Positions 38,424 through 47,494 of a stretch of DNA of 64,000 nucleotides are shown piece by piece (positions within the stretch are counted from its first letter, which is position 1; each line of letters opens with the position of its first letter). This DNA comes from Brackiella oedipodis DSM 13743 (lineage in GTDB: Bacteria > Pseudomonadota > Gammaproteobacteria > Burkholderiales > Burkholderiaceae_B). A program made the translations under genes and the position numbers. The notes beneath the pieces were generated by a model. It made no database searches. It was not told the DNA's origin and saw only the letters and a program-made list of their open reading frames with translations. The stretch lies in the NCBI RefSeq assembly GCF_000621025.1, contig NZ_KK211206.1:327498-391497 (forward strand), written 5' to 3'.

Positions 38424-39356
38424 TTGCCCACTATGCTAGAAATACGTCATTTGCAAAGCCTACTGGTGCTGCATCAAGAAAACAGCCTACAAGATGCGGC
38501 CGATAGGCTCGCCATTACCCAGTCTGCCCTGTCACACCAAATCAAAGAACTGGAAGGACGCCTGGGCGTACAATTGCTCAATCGTAAGCGTCGCCCTGCT
38601 CGTTTAACGACGGCGGCCTTAAGGATTGTACAATTGGCCGAAAACGTTTTGCCGCAAATCACCCTCACCGAAAGAGAACTACGTAAACTAGCTCATGGTC
38701 AAAGCGGCCGTCTGAATATCGCTATTGATTGCCACTCCTGTTTTGACTGGCTCATGCCAACGCTTGACGAATACCGACAACAATGGAATGAGGTGTCACT
38801 AGATTTAACCGCGGCTTTTTCCTTTAATCCTTTACCTGCGCTAGCGCGTGGCGATTTGGATTTGGTCTTTACCTCTGATCCCCAAAACATTAATGGTTTG
38901 CAATACGTCCCGTTATTTAAGTATGAGTTGGTGCTGGCGGTGGCGCATAGCAGCCCCTTAGCACAAAAACGCTTTGTGCAACCACAAGACCTGGAGGATC
39001 AAGTGCTCATTACCTACCCCGTGGATCGTAATCGTATGGATATTTTTACCAAATTCCTCGATCCCGCCGATGTCGAACCCGCTATGGTGCGCCAAACCGA
39101 GCTCACCCCCATGATTATTCAACTCGTCAATAGCAATCGTGGCGTCTCTGCGCTACCGAGCTGGGCTCTACACAAAGAGGCTCAACAAAACTGGATTCAT
39201 ACTTGCCATCTTGGAGAGGCTCCTGGCATTTGGATTACCTTATATGCGGCTTTCCGCGAGGAAGACAGCCAAAGCGAGTATTTACAAGACTTTATTCACA
39301 TGGCCAATACCACCTGTTTTAAGAACTTAAGTGGTATACGCAAAGTGGATTTGTAA
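38424..39356 (+). CDS. metR: LysR-family regulator MetR
   Basis: Activator of methionine genes that senses homocysteine. 310 residues from a TTG at 38424 or 307 from the ATG at 38433. GAGAG lies close to the TTG, whereas MLEIRHLQSLL at the ATG matches E. coli MetR, so the start is open. N-terminal helix-turn-helix (DAADRLAITQSALSHQIKEL) and the effector domain with IAIDCHSCFDWLMPTL, the MetR hallmark. Divergent from metE. Confidence 0.92.
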   Translation: MPTMLEIRHLQSLLVLHQENSLQDAADRLAITQSALSHQIKELEGRLGVQLLNRKRRPARLTTAALRIVQLAENVLPQITLTERELRKLAHGQSGRLNIAIDCHSCFDWLMPTLDEYRQQWNEVSLDLTAAFSFNPLPALARGDLDLVFTSDPQNINGLQYVPLFKYELVLAVAHSSPLAQKRFVQPQDLEDQVLITYPVDRNRMDIFTKFLDPADVEPAMVRQTELTPMIIQLVNSNRGVSALPSWALHKEAQQNWIHTCHLGEAPGIWITLYAAFREEDSQSEYLQDFIHMANTTCFKNLSGIRKVDL

Positions 39357-39477
39357 TATTTTGTGACGCCTGGGAATTATTGAAAGTAGATGCTTGTATT
39401 TGACAAATCAAAGTGGTAATTTGAATTTATATACATTTAGCAACATCGATGTAACTTCTTATTACTTAGGAATTATT

Positions 39478-40629
39478 GTGTCAGTGTCTCATTCAAGTTC
39501 TCCCACTACGGAGCATCAAGCCTCTATCCAACATCTTAACGATCTCATCGCCAAAGCCGGTGTCAGCCTCAATGGCGAGCACCCGTACGACATCGTGGTG
39601 CATGATCCCAAGATGGCCGATATGGTGCTGGCCTCGGGGAGCTTGGGCTTAGGTGAATCCTATATGGCCAAGATGTGGGATTGCGCACAAATTGACGTGC
39701 TCTTATATAAAATCCTCAGTTCGCACGTCGACGAAGAAGTCAAAAATCTCAAAACCCTCTGGTATAGTGTGCGCGCCAAAATCCGCAATCATCAGACCAA
39801 GAGCAAAGCCTTTGAAGTCGGTAAGGCGCATTATGATGCAGGCAATGAATTGTTTAAATGCATGCTCGATCCATATATGGTGTATACCTGCGGCTATTGG
39901 CGCGATGCAGATAACCTCAATCAGGCGCAAATCAACAAACTCGATCTTGTCTGTCAGAAACTCTCCCTCAAACCGGGTATGCGCGTGCTCGATATCGGCT
40001 GTGGTTGGGGAGGCTTTATGCGTTATGCGGCCGAGCATTACGGTGTCGAATGCGTGGGCGTCACCATCTCCCAAGAGCAAGTCAACTTAGGTCAAACCCT
40101 CTGTGCGGGTTTGCCTATTGAGTTCAGACTCCAAGATTACCGTGACTTACACGATCAATTCGATGCCATTGTCAGTCTTGGCATGTTTGAGCATGTGGGT
40201 CACAAAAACTACCAAAGCTATTTTGAGACCGCCTATCGCAACCTCAAAAACCATGGTTTATTTTTATTGCACAGCATCGGTGTGCTCAGCAAGCACTACT
40301 ACCCTGATCCATGGTTGGATAAATATATTTTCCCCAATGGCGAATTGCCTAATATCAGTCAAATTGCCGATGCCACATCTAATTTATTCGTGATTGAGGA
40401 TATGCACAATTTTGGTGCCGATTACGACAAAACCCTGATGGCTTGGCACCACAATTTCGAGGAACACTGGCCACAGTTGCAGGCACATTATGACGAGACC
40501 TTCTATCGTATGTGGCGTTATTATTTACTGATTTGTGCCGCCACCTTTAGAACCCGTCAAACCCAACTTTGGCAGTTTGTCTTGAGTAAAAATGGCGTAC
40601 CAGGGGGTTATCAACGACCGTTTGTGTAG
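39478..40629 (+). CDS. cfa: Cyclopropane-fatty-acyl-phospholipid synthase
   Basis: SAM-dependent enzyme that adds a methylene bridge across double bonds of membrane lipids, usually on entry to stationary phase or in acid. Starting at GTG 39478 (AGGA six bases ahead) gives 383 residues, the E. coli length; the frame is open back to 39394. Motifs: EGSLGLGESYM-like GSLGLGESYMAKMWDC, SAM site VLDIGCGWGGF, VGVTISQEQ, GMFEHVGHKNY and HNFGADYDKTLMAW. Monocistronic, with its own terminator. Confidence 0.97.
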   Translation: MSVSHSSSPTTEHQASIQHLNDLIAKAGVSLNGEHPYDIVVHDPKMADMVLASGSLGLGESYMAKMWDCAQIDVLLYKILSSHVDEEVKNLKTLWYSVRAKIRNHQTKSKAFEVGKAHYDAGNELFKCMLDPYMVYTCGYWRDADNLNQAQINKLDLVCQKLSLKPGMRVLDIGCGWGGFMRYAAEHYGVECVGVTISQEQVNLGQTLCAGLPIEFRLQDYRDLHDQFDAIVSLGMFEHVGHKNYQSYFETAYRNLKNHGLFLLHSIGVLSKHYYPDPWLDKYIFPNGELPNISQIADATSNLFVIEDMHNFGADYDKTLMAWHHNFEEHWPQLQAHYDETFYRMWRYYLLICAATFRTRQTQLWQFVLSKNGVPGGYQRPFV

Positions 40630-40673
40630 AACGTTGAGTCTGTTCGTATAGACTGATTGCCACGATTTATTTT

Positions 40674-40707
40674 AAAAAGGCCTTATTCCTCTTGGATAAG
40701 GCTTTTT
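40674..40707 (+). terminator. Terminator of cfa
   Basis: CCTTATTC/GATAAGG stem flanked by A-run and T-run (AAAAAG ... CTTTTTT), 45 bases after the cfa stop. One bulged G. Confidence 0.75.
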
Positions 40708-40850
40708 TGCTAACGTAGGTTTGCTGAATTTTTTCTAAGGTGTTCAGAGAACTTTTTCTTATATTTTTCCAACGTTTAGGGCAGACAGGCACGAGCATCC
40801 CCTGCTCCGCGCTCTGTCTTGTGTCCTATATATCGCCTGCTTACTGCTAA

Positions 40851-42161
40851 TCACGATTCAAACACAGCAATCGATTCCACATGCGCAGTATGCGGGAACA
40901 TATTGACCACCCCAGCACTATGCAATCGATAGCCACCTTGGTGCACGAGCTCTGCCGCATCGCGCGCCAGGGTGGCGGGATTACAGGAGACATAGACAAT
41001 ACGTTTAGGTCGCTCGTGGGCGTCTAGTTGTGCCAGGGCTTGTGACACAGCAAGTGCCCCTTCCCGAGGGGGATCAATCAAGATACGATCAAAATAACCC
41101 AGATCACGTAACCACTGGACATCAATTTCAAATAAATTCAGGGTGGAAAAAGACAGTTTGTGCGCCAAACCATGCTCAGCGGCAGCCGCCAAGGCGCGTG
41201 TGGTGAGTCGATCCGAGCCTTCTATGCCCACGACTTGGCGTACTTGCGTGGCGAGTGGCAAACTAAAATTACCTAACCCACAGAATAAGTCCGCCACACG
41301 ATCCTCGGCCTGTACTTGCAATAAACGCAGTGCCTTACTGACCAAAGCGCGATTAATATAAGGATTGACTTGGGTAAAATCTGTCGGCAAGTACTTCATA
41401 TTCAGACCAAATTGCGGCAAAGAATAATAAAGCTTATCGACATCGGCGGCCTCAAAAGGTTTTACCTTATCAGGTCCCTTCGATTGCGACCACCAAGATA
41501 CCCCGTACGCCTGTGCAAACTGGCGCAGCTTGAGCATATCCTCTTCAGGAATTGGCTGCATATGACGGATGACTAAAACAATCACGGCTTCGCCCACACA
41601 GACTTCAAGTTGCGGGATGGCTTCCTTGATGCTCAGTTGCGTAAATAACTGACGCAATTTGGGTAATAGATCAGAGACGGCCTCTGGTAAGACCAGGCAT
41701 TCGCTCATATTGGTCACAAAATGACTTTTTTTCTCCCGAAATCCAATCAGCACTTCGTCTTTTTTGCGGACATAGCGCACGGAGAGACGCGCCCGAAAAC
41801 GATAATGCCAAAACGGCCCATACATCGGTGCCATCACCGTGGGGATCTTAAGCTTGCCGATGTGTTTAAAATTATCTTCCAATACTCTCTGTTTGATAGC
41901 CACCTGAGCAGTGGCATCCAAGTGTTGCATGGCACAGCCGCCACACACCCCAAAATTAGGACAGGCCGGGGGCACTCGCAAACTTGAACTCTTGAGCACT
42001 TGTTGGGTCTGCGCCATTTCGTAGGAGGATTTCTTTTTGAAGGTTTTCGCCAACACCTGCTCATGGGGCAAGGCGCCTTCTACGAAAATCGTCTTACCGT
42101 CACGCCGAGCAATGCCGCGGGCTTCCATGTCTAGGGATTCGATGGACAATAATTCAGTCAT
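40851..42161 (-). CDS. rlmD: 23S rRNA m5U1939 methyltransferase RlmD
   Basis: SAM-dependent tRNA/rRNA uridine methyltransferase with an iron-sulfur cluster. 436 residues: N-terminal TRAM domain (about 1-55), cluster cysteines Cys67, Cys73 and Cys76 in ACPNFGVCGGC with a fourth near 155 (MSECLVLP), SAM motif VADLFCGLGNFSLPLA, and the catalytic cysteine in YVSCNPATLARD. The Cys cluster and length favour RlmD over RlmC or TrmA. It follows the exonuclease gene on the same strand, with a terminator between. Confidence 0.93.
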   Translation of the reverse strand: MTELLSIESLDMEARGIARRDGKTIFVEGALPHEQVLAKTFKKKSSYEMAQTQQVLKSSSLRVPPACPNFGVCGGCAMQHLDATAQVAIKQRVLEDNFKHIGKLKIPTVMAPMYGPFWHYRFRARLSVRYVRKKDEVLIGFREKKSHFVTNMSECLVLPEAVSDLLPKLRQLFTQLSIKEAIPQLEVCVGEAVIVLVIRHMQPIPEEDMLKLRQFAQAYGVSWWSQSKGPDKVKPFEAADVDKLYYSLPQFGLNMKYLPTDFTQVNPYINRALVSKALRLLQVQAEDRVADLFCGLGNFSLPLATQVRQVVGIEGSDRLTTRALAAAAEHGLAHKLSFSTLNLFEIDVQWLRDLGYFDRILIDPPREGALAVSQALAQLDAHERPKRIVYVSCNPATLARDAAELVHQGGYRLHSAGVVNMFPHTAHVESIAVFES

Positions 42162-42198
42162 AAGCGTTGAAGATGTAAAAGCAATAGATAATAAAAAA

Positions 42199-42212
42199 AC
42201 GCCTTTGGGCGT
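42199..42212 (-). terminator. Short terminator after the exonuclease gene
   Basis: ACGCC/GGCGT with loop of four, followed by TTTTTTATTAT on the minus strand; 78 bases after the exonuclease stop and before rlmD. Confidence 0.65.
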
Positions 42213-42289
42213 AGGCGTAAGTTGTGGTCGTTAACAATGGACGGCGGTTATGAATCAACCAATTAATCAATCAATAATTAATTAATCAA

Positions 42290-43084
42290 TTAATTAGCCG
42301 CACTCGACCATTGATTGAGATAAGTTTGCCACGGTTCTGGGCGCGACTCAGACAATTGCTGCAAGTGGCTTTTTACGAGATCGATTTCTTGTTGATAGGC
42401 CTGCTCAGTCAGCGCGCCTTTGATGAGTAAAAAGCGGCAATGCATTAGCCAGGTATTGACAACATCAGTTTCGCAATAGTCACGAATGGCTTGGAGTTGC
42501 CCCTCTTGGTAAGCATGCCAAACTTGCGAACCATCCATCCCCAATTTGCCAGGAAAACCACATAGTTTGGCCAGTTGATCTAATGAGGCATTGGCGCGGG
42601 CATTGAATTTGGCGAGCAAATCCATCAGATCGATGTGGCGCTGATGATAGCGATTAAGGTAGTTATTATATCTAAAGTCTCTGTCGTCCTCCCCCTGATC
42701 CCAGTAGCGCATGCAACAAACACCATGAATCAAACTACGATAGTGTAAAACAGGCAAGTCAAAGCCCGATCCGTTCCAACTCACGAGGATGGGCGTGTAG
42801 TGGTCAACCGTTTTAAAAAACTGTTGGATCAAGCGCGACTCACTGGCATCAGGTTCGCCCAGAGATTTAACCCGAAACCCATGTTGATCCCGAAAAACAC
42901 AGGCAATGGCAATAATTTTTTGTAAATGTAGGGGCAAAAAATCACTGCCTGTTTTGGCGAGTTGAGCCTCCTGAGCACTCGCCACAACCTCTTGATCACT
43001 GGCCTCTGCGGGATAATCATGCAGTTGCCTCAAGCCTTGGGCATCGGGAATGGTTTCTAGATCAAATACCAAGTACGGCAACAT
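42290..43084 (-). CDS. DnaQ-fold 3'-5' exonuclease (PolB-like proofreading domain)
   Basis: Stand-alone exonuclease of 264 residues resembling the proofreading domain of family B polymerases. Exo I is LVFDLETIPD (Asp and Glu), exo II LVSWNGSGFDLPVL with the metal Asp, and exo III is YCETDVVNTWL (Asp). All four acidic residues appear present. Function in the cell is not established for the group; DNA repair or RNA/DNA trimming is likely. It lies 18 bases after nlpD on the same strand, in the place where rpoS often lies. Confidence 0.87.
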   Translation of the reverse strand: MLPYLVFDLETIPDAQGLRQLHDYPAEASDQEVVASAQEAQLAKTGSDFLPLHLQKIIAIACVFRDQHGFRVKSLGEPDASESRLIQQFFKTVDHYTPILVSWNGSGFDLPVLHYRSLIHGVCCMRYWDQGEDDRDFRYNNYLNRYHQRHIDLMDLLAKFNARANASLDQLAKLCGFPGKLGMDGSQVWHAYQEGQLQAIRDYCETDVVNTWLMHCRFLLIKGALTEQAYQQEIDLVKSHLQQLSESRPEPWQTYLNQWSSAAN

Positions 43085-43101
43085 GCAAGGCTCGACAGCA
43101 A

Positions 43102-43833
43102 TTATTTAGGTAGGTAGGCGGTTGGATTGACGGGCGTACCGTTGCGACGGATCTCAAAGTGCAAGCGTGGAGACGCGGCATCGGATTGACCCAATTCAGC
43201 AATTTTGTCGCCTTTTTTGACCTTTTGGTTGGCTTTTACGGTGATTTTGCTGTTGTGCGCATAGGCCGTAATAAAGTTACTGCTATGGGTAATCAAAACT
43301 AAATTACCCAAGCCGCGCAAGCCATTACCTGTATAGGAGACCACACCATCGGCCGCCGCCTTAATCGGCGTGCCTACGCTGCCAGCGATATCAATACCGC
43401 GCGTGCTATTAGAGAAGTTCGTAATGATGTTGCCACGTACTGGCCAATCCCAAGAGACCTTGGAGGCATCTGCCGCGCGAGCCACCGCGGCACTACTACT
43501 GCTCGTGCGTGAGGTACTAGCTGTTGCTCGGGCAGGTGCGGCGGTGGCGGCACCTGAGCCGATACGTAAACGTTGGCCGACTTCAATATCGTTACTGGTG
43601 AGGTTATTGAGGCTCTTGAGTTGTGCCACATTCATGCCATTACGACGAGCAATGCTATAGAGCGTATCGCCGCGTTGCACAACATATTGACCCGCACTGA
43701 CAGCGCCGCCGCTAGAAGCGGTACCCGTGCTAGACGAACCCGCCGAACTAATTGGGGCTTTATTACTTGTACCGCATGCTGTTAAGAGTGAGCACACTAA
43801 CACCGTACTCGTTAACAAAACTTTTGTTTTCAT
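43102..43833 (-). CDS. nlpD: NlpD-type lipoprotein, LysM and LytM domains
   Basis: Outer-membrane lipoprotein that in E. coli activates the amidase AmiC at the division site. 243 residues: lipobox LLTAC (Cys20), Ser-rich linker, LysM peptidoglycan-binding domain about 50-92 (YVVQRGDTLYSIARRNGMN), Ala/Ser-rich linker, LytM/M23 domain about 128-243. The M23 metal motif is degenerate (STRGIDIAG instead of HxxxD), so the domain is a regulator rather than an enzyme, as in NlpD. It stands after pcm and surE. Confidence 0.94.
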   Translation of the reverse strand: MKTKVLLTSTVLVCSLLTACGTSNKAPISSAGSSSTGTASSGGAVSAGQYVVQRGDTLYSIARRNGMNVAQLKSLNNLTSNDIEVGQRLRIGSGAATAAPARATASTSRTSSSSAAVARAADASKVSWDWPVRGNIITNFSNSTRGIDIAGSVGTPIKAAADGVVSYTGNGLRGLGNLVLITHSSNFITAYAHNSKITVKANQKVKKGDKIAELGQSDAASPRLHFEIRRNGTPVNPTAYLPK

Positions 43834-43903
43834 TGAATCGACCTGTTGTTAAACCATAAACTCTCTGTGTACTGATAGAGATTTACAGTGATTGTAAAAT
43901 AAA

Positions 43904-44755
43904 TTAAGTTTGTGTACCAGATAATAGCGGCACAAAGCGCGTCTTTTCTAGGATTTCTTCACGCCAGTTATGCGTGGAGGTGCGCGTCATTCGTACCAAA
44001 TGCTGAGTCTCACCGCCACGCGGCGCTATCAAGGCGCCACCAACAGCCAGTTGTTCCAGCAAGGCTTGAGGGATTTCTAGGCCAGCCGCCGCTAAGATAA
44101 TGGCATCAAAGGGCGCCTGTTTAGGCCACCCTAAACGCCCATCTCCCAGACTCATATGGAGTCTAGGCGGTTGCGATAATTGTGCAATATTGTGTTGCGC
44201 CTGATGATATAAGCCCTGAATCCGCTCGATCGTATAAACCTGCTTGTATATTTTGCTCAGAACCACCGCTTGATACCCACAGCCCGTACCGATTTCTAGC
44301 ACACGATGCGCTGGCCGCTGCTCGAGCGCCATAGATATCATACGCGCCACCACCCAAGGCTGCGAAATCGTCTGTCCAAAGCCAATCGGCAACGCATCGC
44401 TATCATAGGCTCGACTGGCCAAGCCCTGACTCACAAATAAATGACGAGGCACTTGCTGCATCGCGCGTAAGACGCGTTCATCACGAATACCCTGACGATA
44501 CAGGCGTTCAACCATGAGATCGCGCGAACGGGCTGAGGTCAGACCGAGATCTATGGCCTCGAGAGGCTTGGGGGCTTGGTGCAGCGGCAATGGCGCAATG
44601 GGTTTCTTGAAGTCGGCATTCGAAGACACAGACAAAATACGTGTACTACTATTGCGCGGCACAAACATGAGCTTAGTGGGGCTTGACGCCCTCTCCTGCT
44701 GAGCTTGTTTGGCTTTGGCTAAATGCGGCCGATACACAAAGGGGTTTTTCTTCAT
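43904..44755 (-). CDS. pcm: Protein-L-isoaspartate O-methyltransferase
   Basis: Repairs isoaspartyl residues in aged proteins using SAM. The catalytic part (about 75-283) has DSDALPIGFGQTISQPWVVA, SAM motif VLEIGTGCGYQAVVL and FDAIILAAAGLEIPQALL. The ATG at 44755 overlaps the surE stop as ATGA, so I choose it (283 residues) over a TTG at 44770. E. coli Pcm has 208 residues; the extra N-terminal 75 or so are basic and proline-rich, seen in related betaproteobacteria, without recognised domain. Confidence 0.94.
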   Translation of the reverse strand: MKKNPFVYRPHLAKAKQAQQERASSPTKLMFVPRNSSTRILSVSSNADFKKPIAPLPLHQAPKPLEAIDLGLTSARSRDLMVERLYRQGIRDERVLRAMQQVPRHLFVSQGLASRAYDSDALPIGFGQTISQPWVVARMISMALEQRPAHRVLEIGTGCGYQAVVLSKIYKQVYTIERIQGLYHQAQHNIAQLSQPPRLHMSLGDGRLGWPKQAPFDAIILAAAGLEIPQALLEQLAVGGALIAPRGGETQHLVRMTRTSTHNWREEILEKTRFVPLLSGTQT

Positions 44756-45504
44756 GCCGAGTTCAGCCAATCTTTGGTGAGTGCAATCTCTGCATGATTG
44801 GTCAGATCCAAATGCAAAGGCGTGATAGAAATACAGTTATCCTCGATCGCTGCAAAATCTGTCTCGAAGGCCTTGTCCTTGATTTGGCCGACGGCACCAA
44901 TCCAATACATGGTCTCACCATTGGGACTTTGGATCGGGATGACCTTTTGGGAAGGATGGCGCCGACCCAGACGCGTGACACGGATTTTTTTGTAAGAATG
45001 CTCGGCAATGGAAGGAATGTTGACACTGAGGAGCATGGGATTTTGGCGCGGTTGTTCAAGCTGCTTTTGGATAATGTGAACTGCGGCTCTGACCGCTGGC
45101 TGGATATGCTCCCAACCGCGTTTGACTAGAGAAAAAGCAATTGAGGGCACGCCAAATAAGTAACCCTCGGAAGCGGCGGCCACCGTACCTGAATACAAGG
45201 TATCCTCGCCAAGATTGGCGCCATTATTGATGCCCGAGACTAATAAATCAGGCGGTTCTTGTAAAAAACCTGTAAGTGCTAAATGCACACAATCTGTGGG
45301 CGTGCCATTAGCGTAATAAAAACCATTGGCCGCTTGGCGAATCATGAGTGGACGCACCAAGGTTAGAGAGTTAGAAGCACCACTGTGATTAGTTTCGGGC
45401 GCAAACACAGTGACATCAGCAATGGGTTCCAGGGCTTTGGCAAGGAGCTCTAAACCCTTGGCATTGTAGCCATCATCATTGGTCAGGAGGATTTTCTTTT
45501 TCAT
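44752..45504 (-). CDS. surE: 5'-nucleotidase / survival protein SurE
   Basis: Metal-dependent nucleoside monophosphate and polyphosphate phosphatase. 250 residues. The N-terminal metal site KKILLTNDDGYNAKGLELLA, NHSGASNSLTLVRPL, NGTPTDCVHLALTG and SGINNGANLGEDTLYSGTVA are full matches to SurE. First of the surE-pcm-nlpD group. Confidence 0.97.
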   Translation of the reverse strand: MKKKILLTNDDGYNAKGLELLAKALEPIADVTVFAPETNHSGASNSLTLVRPLMIRQAANGFYYANGTPTDCVHLALTGFLQEPPDLLVSGINNGANLGEDTLYSGTVAAASEGYLFGVPSIAFSLVKRGWEHIQPAVRAAVHIIQKQLEQPRQNPMLLSVNIPSIAEHSYKKIRVTRLGRRHPSQKVIPIQSPNGETMYWIGAVGQIKDKAFETDFAAIEDNCISITPLHLDLTNHAEIALTKDWLNSA

Positions 45505-45631
45505 GAGAATCAGGTTTAGTGTAATTCTTTATTGTAGCCTAGCTAGTACCTATTATGCAGACATATCCCTAGGTTACAGCACTATTTTATCTGCTAAAAT
45601 CCATAGCATAATAAACCATTTGGACAGTTTT

Positions 45632-46297
45632 ATGAACTCAATCCTCCTTGGCCTTCTGGTAGCGGTGTTTGCCTATTTGCTAGGCTCCATTCCCTTTGCC
45701 ATTGTTTTTTCGAAGCTCTTTAAACTTCAAGACCCACGTACCTACGGTTCTGGCAATCCAGGGGCTACCAACGTCTTACGCTCCGGACACAAGGGCGCAG
45801 CGGCACTGACCTTATTGTTTGATGCCTTCAAGGGTTGGCTCGCTGTGTATATCGCGCGCTATATCTTGATTACTCGAGACTTTGATATGGAGTGGATTGC
45901 CTTCGCCGCGATTATGGTGTTTGCTGGCCATGTGTATCCACTCTTTACGCGCTTCAAAGGCGGCAAGGGCGTCGCCACGGCGGTGGGCGTGCTTTTACTC
46001 ATGAATCCTTTAATTGCCATGGTGGCGATTCTGATTTGGTTATTTACCGCCATTGTTTTTCATTATTCATCCTTGGCGGCGATTGTGGCAGCCATCGCCA
46101 GTCCGATTTGTTATTTGGTATTGAGCATCTGGACTGGCACTTGGGTGCCGCAGTATTTTGTGGCCCTCCTGATTATTACCTCATGGTTAATTTATAACCA
46201 CAAACAAAATATCCGCAATTTGCGCAATGGCACAGAGTCTAAAATTGGTCAAAAAAGCCTTAAACCTGTGTTAAATCCCAACGAGGTTGAACCTTAA
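45632..46297 (+). CDS. plsY: Acyl-phosphate:glycerol-3-phosphate acyltransferase PlsY
   Basis: Inner-membrane enzyme that starts phospholipid synthesis by acylating glycerol 3-phosphate. 221 residues from ATG 45632 (GGA about ten bases ahead). Motifs [53 protein letters not shown] are diagnostic; about five membrane helices. The frame is open further upstream but overlaps the divergent surE start. Its 3' end overlaps tsaD on the other strand by 38 bases. Confidence 0.95.
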   Translation: MNSILLGLLVAVFAYLLGSIPFAIVFSKLFKLQDPRTYGSGNPGATNVLRSGHKGAAALTLLFDAFKGWLAVYIARYILITRDFDMEWIAFAAIMVFAGHVYPLFTRFKGGKGVATAVGVLLLMNPLIAMVAILIWLFTAIVFHYSSLAAIVAAIASPICYLVLSIWTGTWVPQYFVALLIITSWLIYNHKQNIRNLRNGTESKIGQKSLKPVLNPNEVEP

Positions 46298-47297
46298 ACT
46301 GGTACGTGCGCAAGGCAGGATCTTGTAAATCGATCAGGCCTGCCCGAATACGTTGAGCAGCCGCAAAAGCGATCATGGCGCCATTATCGGTACAAAGATT
46401 AAGGGGTGGAAAAAAGACTTCACCCCTTAATTTTTGCATCTGTGCGTGCAAATACTGGCGCAATTGTTGATTAGCACCGACGCCGCCCGCCACCACTAAG
46501 CGCTTGAGCCCCGTAGCTTGTAGAGCCTTAATGGCTTTTTTGCCGAGCACATCGACAATCGCCGCTTGTACGGACGCCGCCAAATCGGCCAGCGCTTGCT
46601 GATCGAGCGCGTCACTCGCTTCTAGTTTACGAATAGTGGTTAAGACCGCGGTCTTGAGACCACTAAAACTAAAATCAAAATCCTTGCTATGCAGCATGGG
46701 CCTTGGCAATTGAAAACGGTTGGCGTCCCCTTGTTGGGCCAACTTAGCGAGATGCGCACCCCCCGGATACGGTAAACCCATGAGTTTAGCGGATTTATCA
46801 AAGGCTTCACCGGCAGCATCGTCTAATGTCTCTCCCAGTAGCTCGTATTGACCGACACCATCAACCCTCATAATTTGCGTATGCCCGCCCGAGACTAATA
46901 AGGCCACAAAAGGAAAACTCGGTGCAGGTTCTGCTAATAAGGGTGACAACAAATGCCCCTCTAAATGGTGGACGGCAATGGCGGGCAAATCCAAGGACCA
47001 CGCCAAGGCTTGTGCGACACTCGCGGCCACTAACAACGCCCCATTAAGACCCGGCCCTGCGGTATAAGCAATGGCATCGACCTGAGCCAGACTGACGCCT
47101 GCTTGCTGCAACACTTGACGCGTAAGTGGCACCACGCGCCGAATATGATCGCGCGAAGCCAACTCGGGCACCACGCCACCGTAGGCCTTATGCATGTCGA
47201 TTTGGCTATGCAAGGCATGGGCCATCAAGCCTTTTTCGGTGTGCACAAGGGCCACGCCCGTTTCATCACAGGAACTCTCAAAGCCTAAAATATACAT
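46260..47297 (-). CDS. tsaD: tRNA N6-threonylcarbamoyladenosine transferase subunit TsaD
   Basis: Transfers threonylcarbamoyl to A37 of ANN-decoding tRNAs. The ATG at 47297 gives 345 residues with the universal start [18 protein letters not shown]; upstream frame to 47357 is not family-like. Metal-binding motif [16 protein letters not shown], substrate loop [12 protein letters not shown], and [14 protein letters not shown] are intact. It converges on plsY with overlapping ends. Confidence 0.97.
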   Translation of the reverse strand: MYILGFESSCDETGVALVHTEKGLMAHALHSQIDMHKAYGGVVPELASRDHIRRVVPLTRQVLQQAGVSLAQVDAIAYTAGPGLNGALLVAASVAQALAWSLDLPAIAVHHLEGHLLSPLLAEPAPSFPFVALLVSGGHTQIMRVDGVGQYELLGETLDDAAGEAFDKSAKLMGLPYPGGAHLAKLAQQGDANRFQLPRPMLHSKDFDFSFSGLKTAVLTTIRKLEASDALDQQALADLAASVQAAIVDVLGKKAIKALQATGLKRLVVAGGVGANQQLRQYLHAQMQKLRGEVFFPPLNLCTDNGAMIAFAAAQRIRAGLIDLQDPALRTYQFKVQPRWDLTQV

Positions 47298-47494
47298 ATA
47301 CTGCTTGATCTTTAATAAACATCCCCTGAGCGTGGTAAATCTGAGACGTTTCACCACAAATTCAGGGGTTTAGCGGGAAATTTTGTAAGAATTACAGGCA
47401 AATTTAGCTTGTATTAACGGTTTACCAAGCCAAAAAGGTTACAATTTGAAAACTTTATTGACCCCAAACATCGAATGGCTGTGGAGCCGTACAA

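Noticed and set aside
39703-40080. Minus-strand frame inside cfa
   Set aside because: Antisense of a well-supported gene, without start signals or family match.
40783-40819. Nested inverted repeat after rlmD (AGACAG/CTGTCT, GAGCA/TGCTC)
   Set aside because: Arms are short and interrupted and no T-run follows on the minus strand; too weak to call a terminator.
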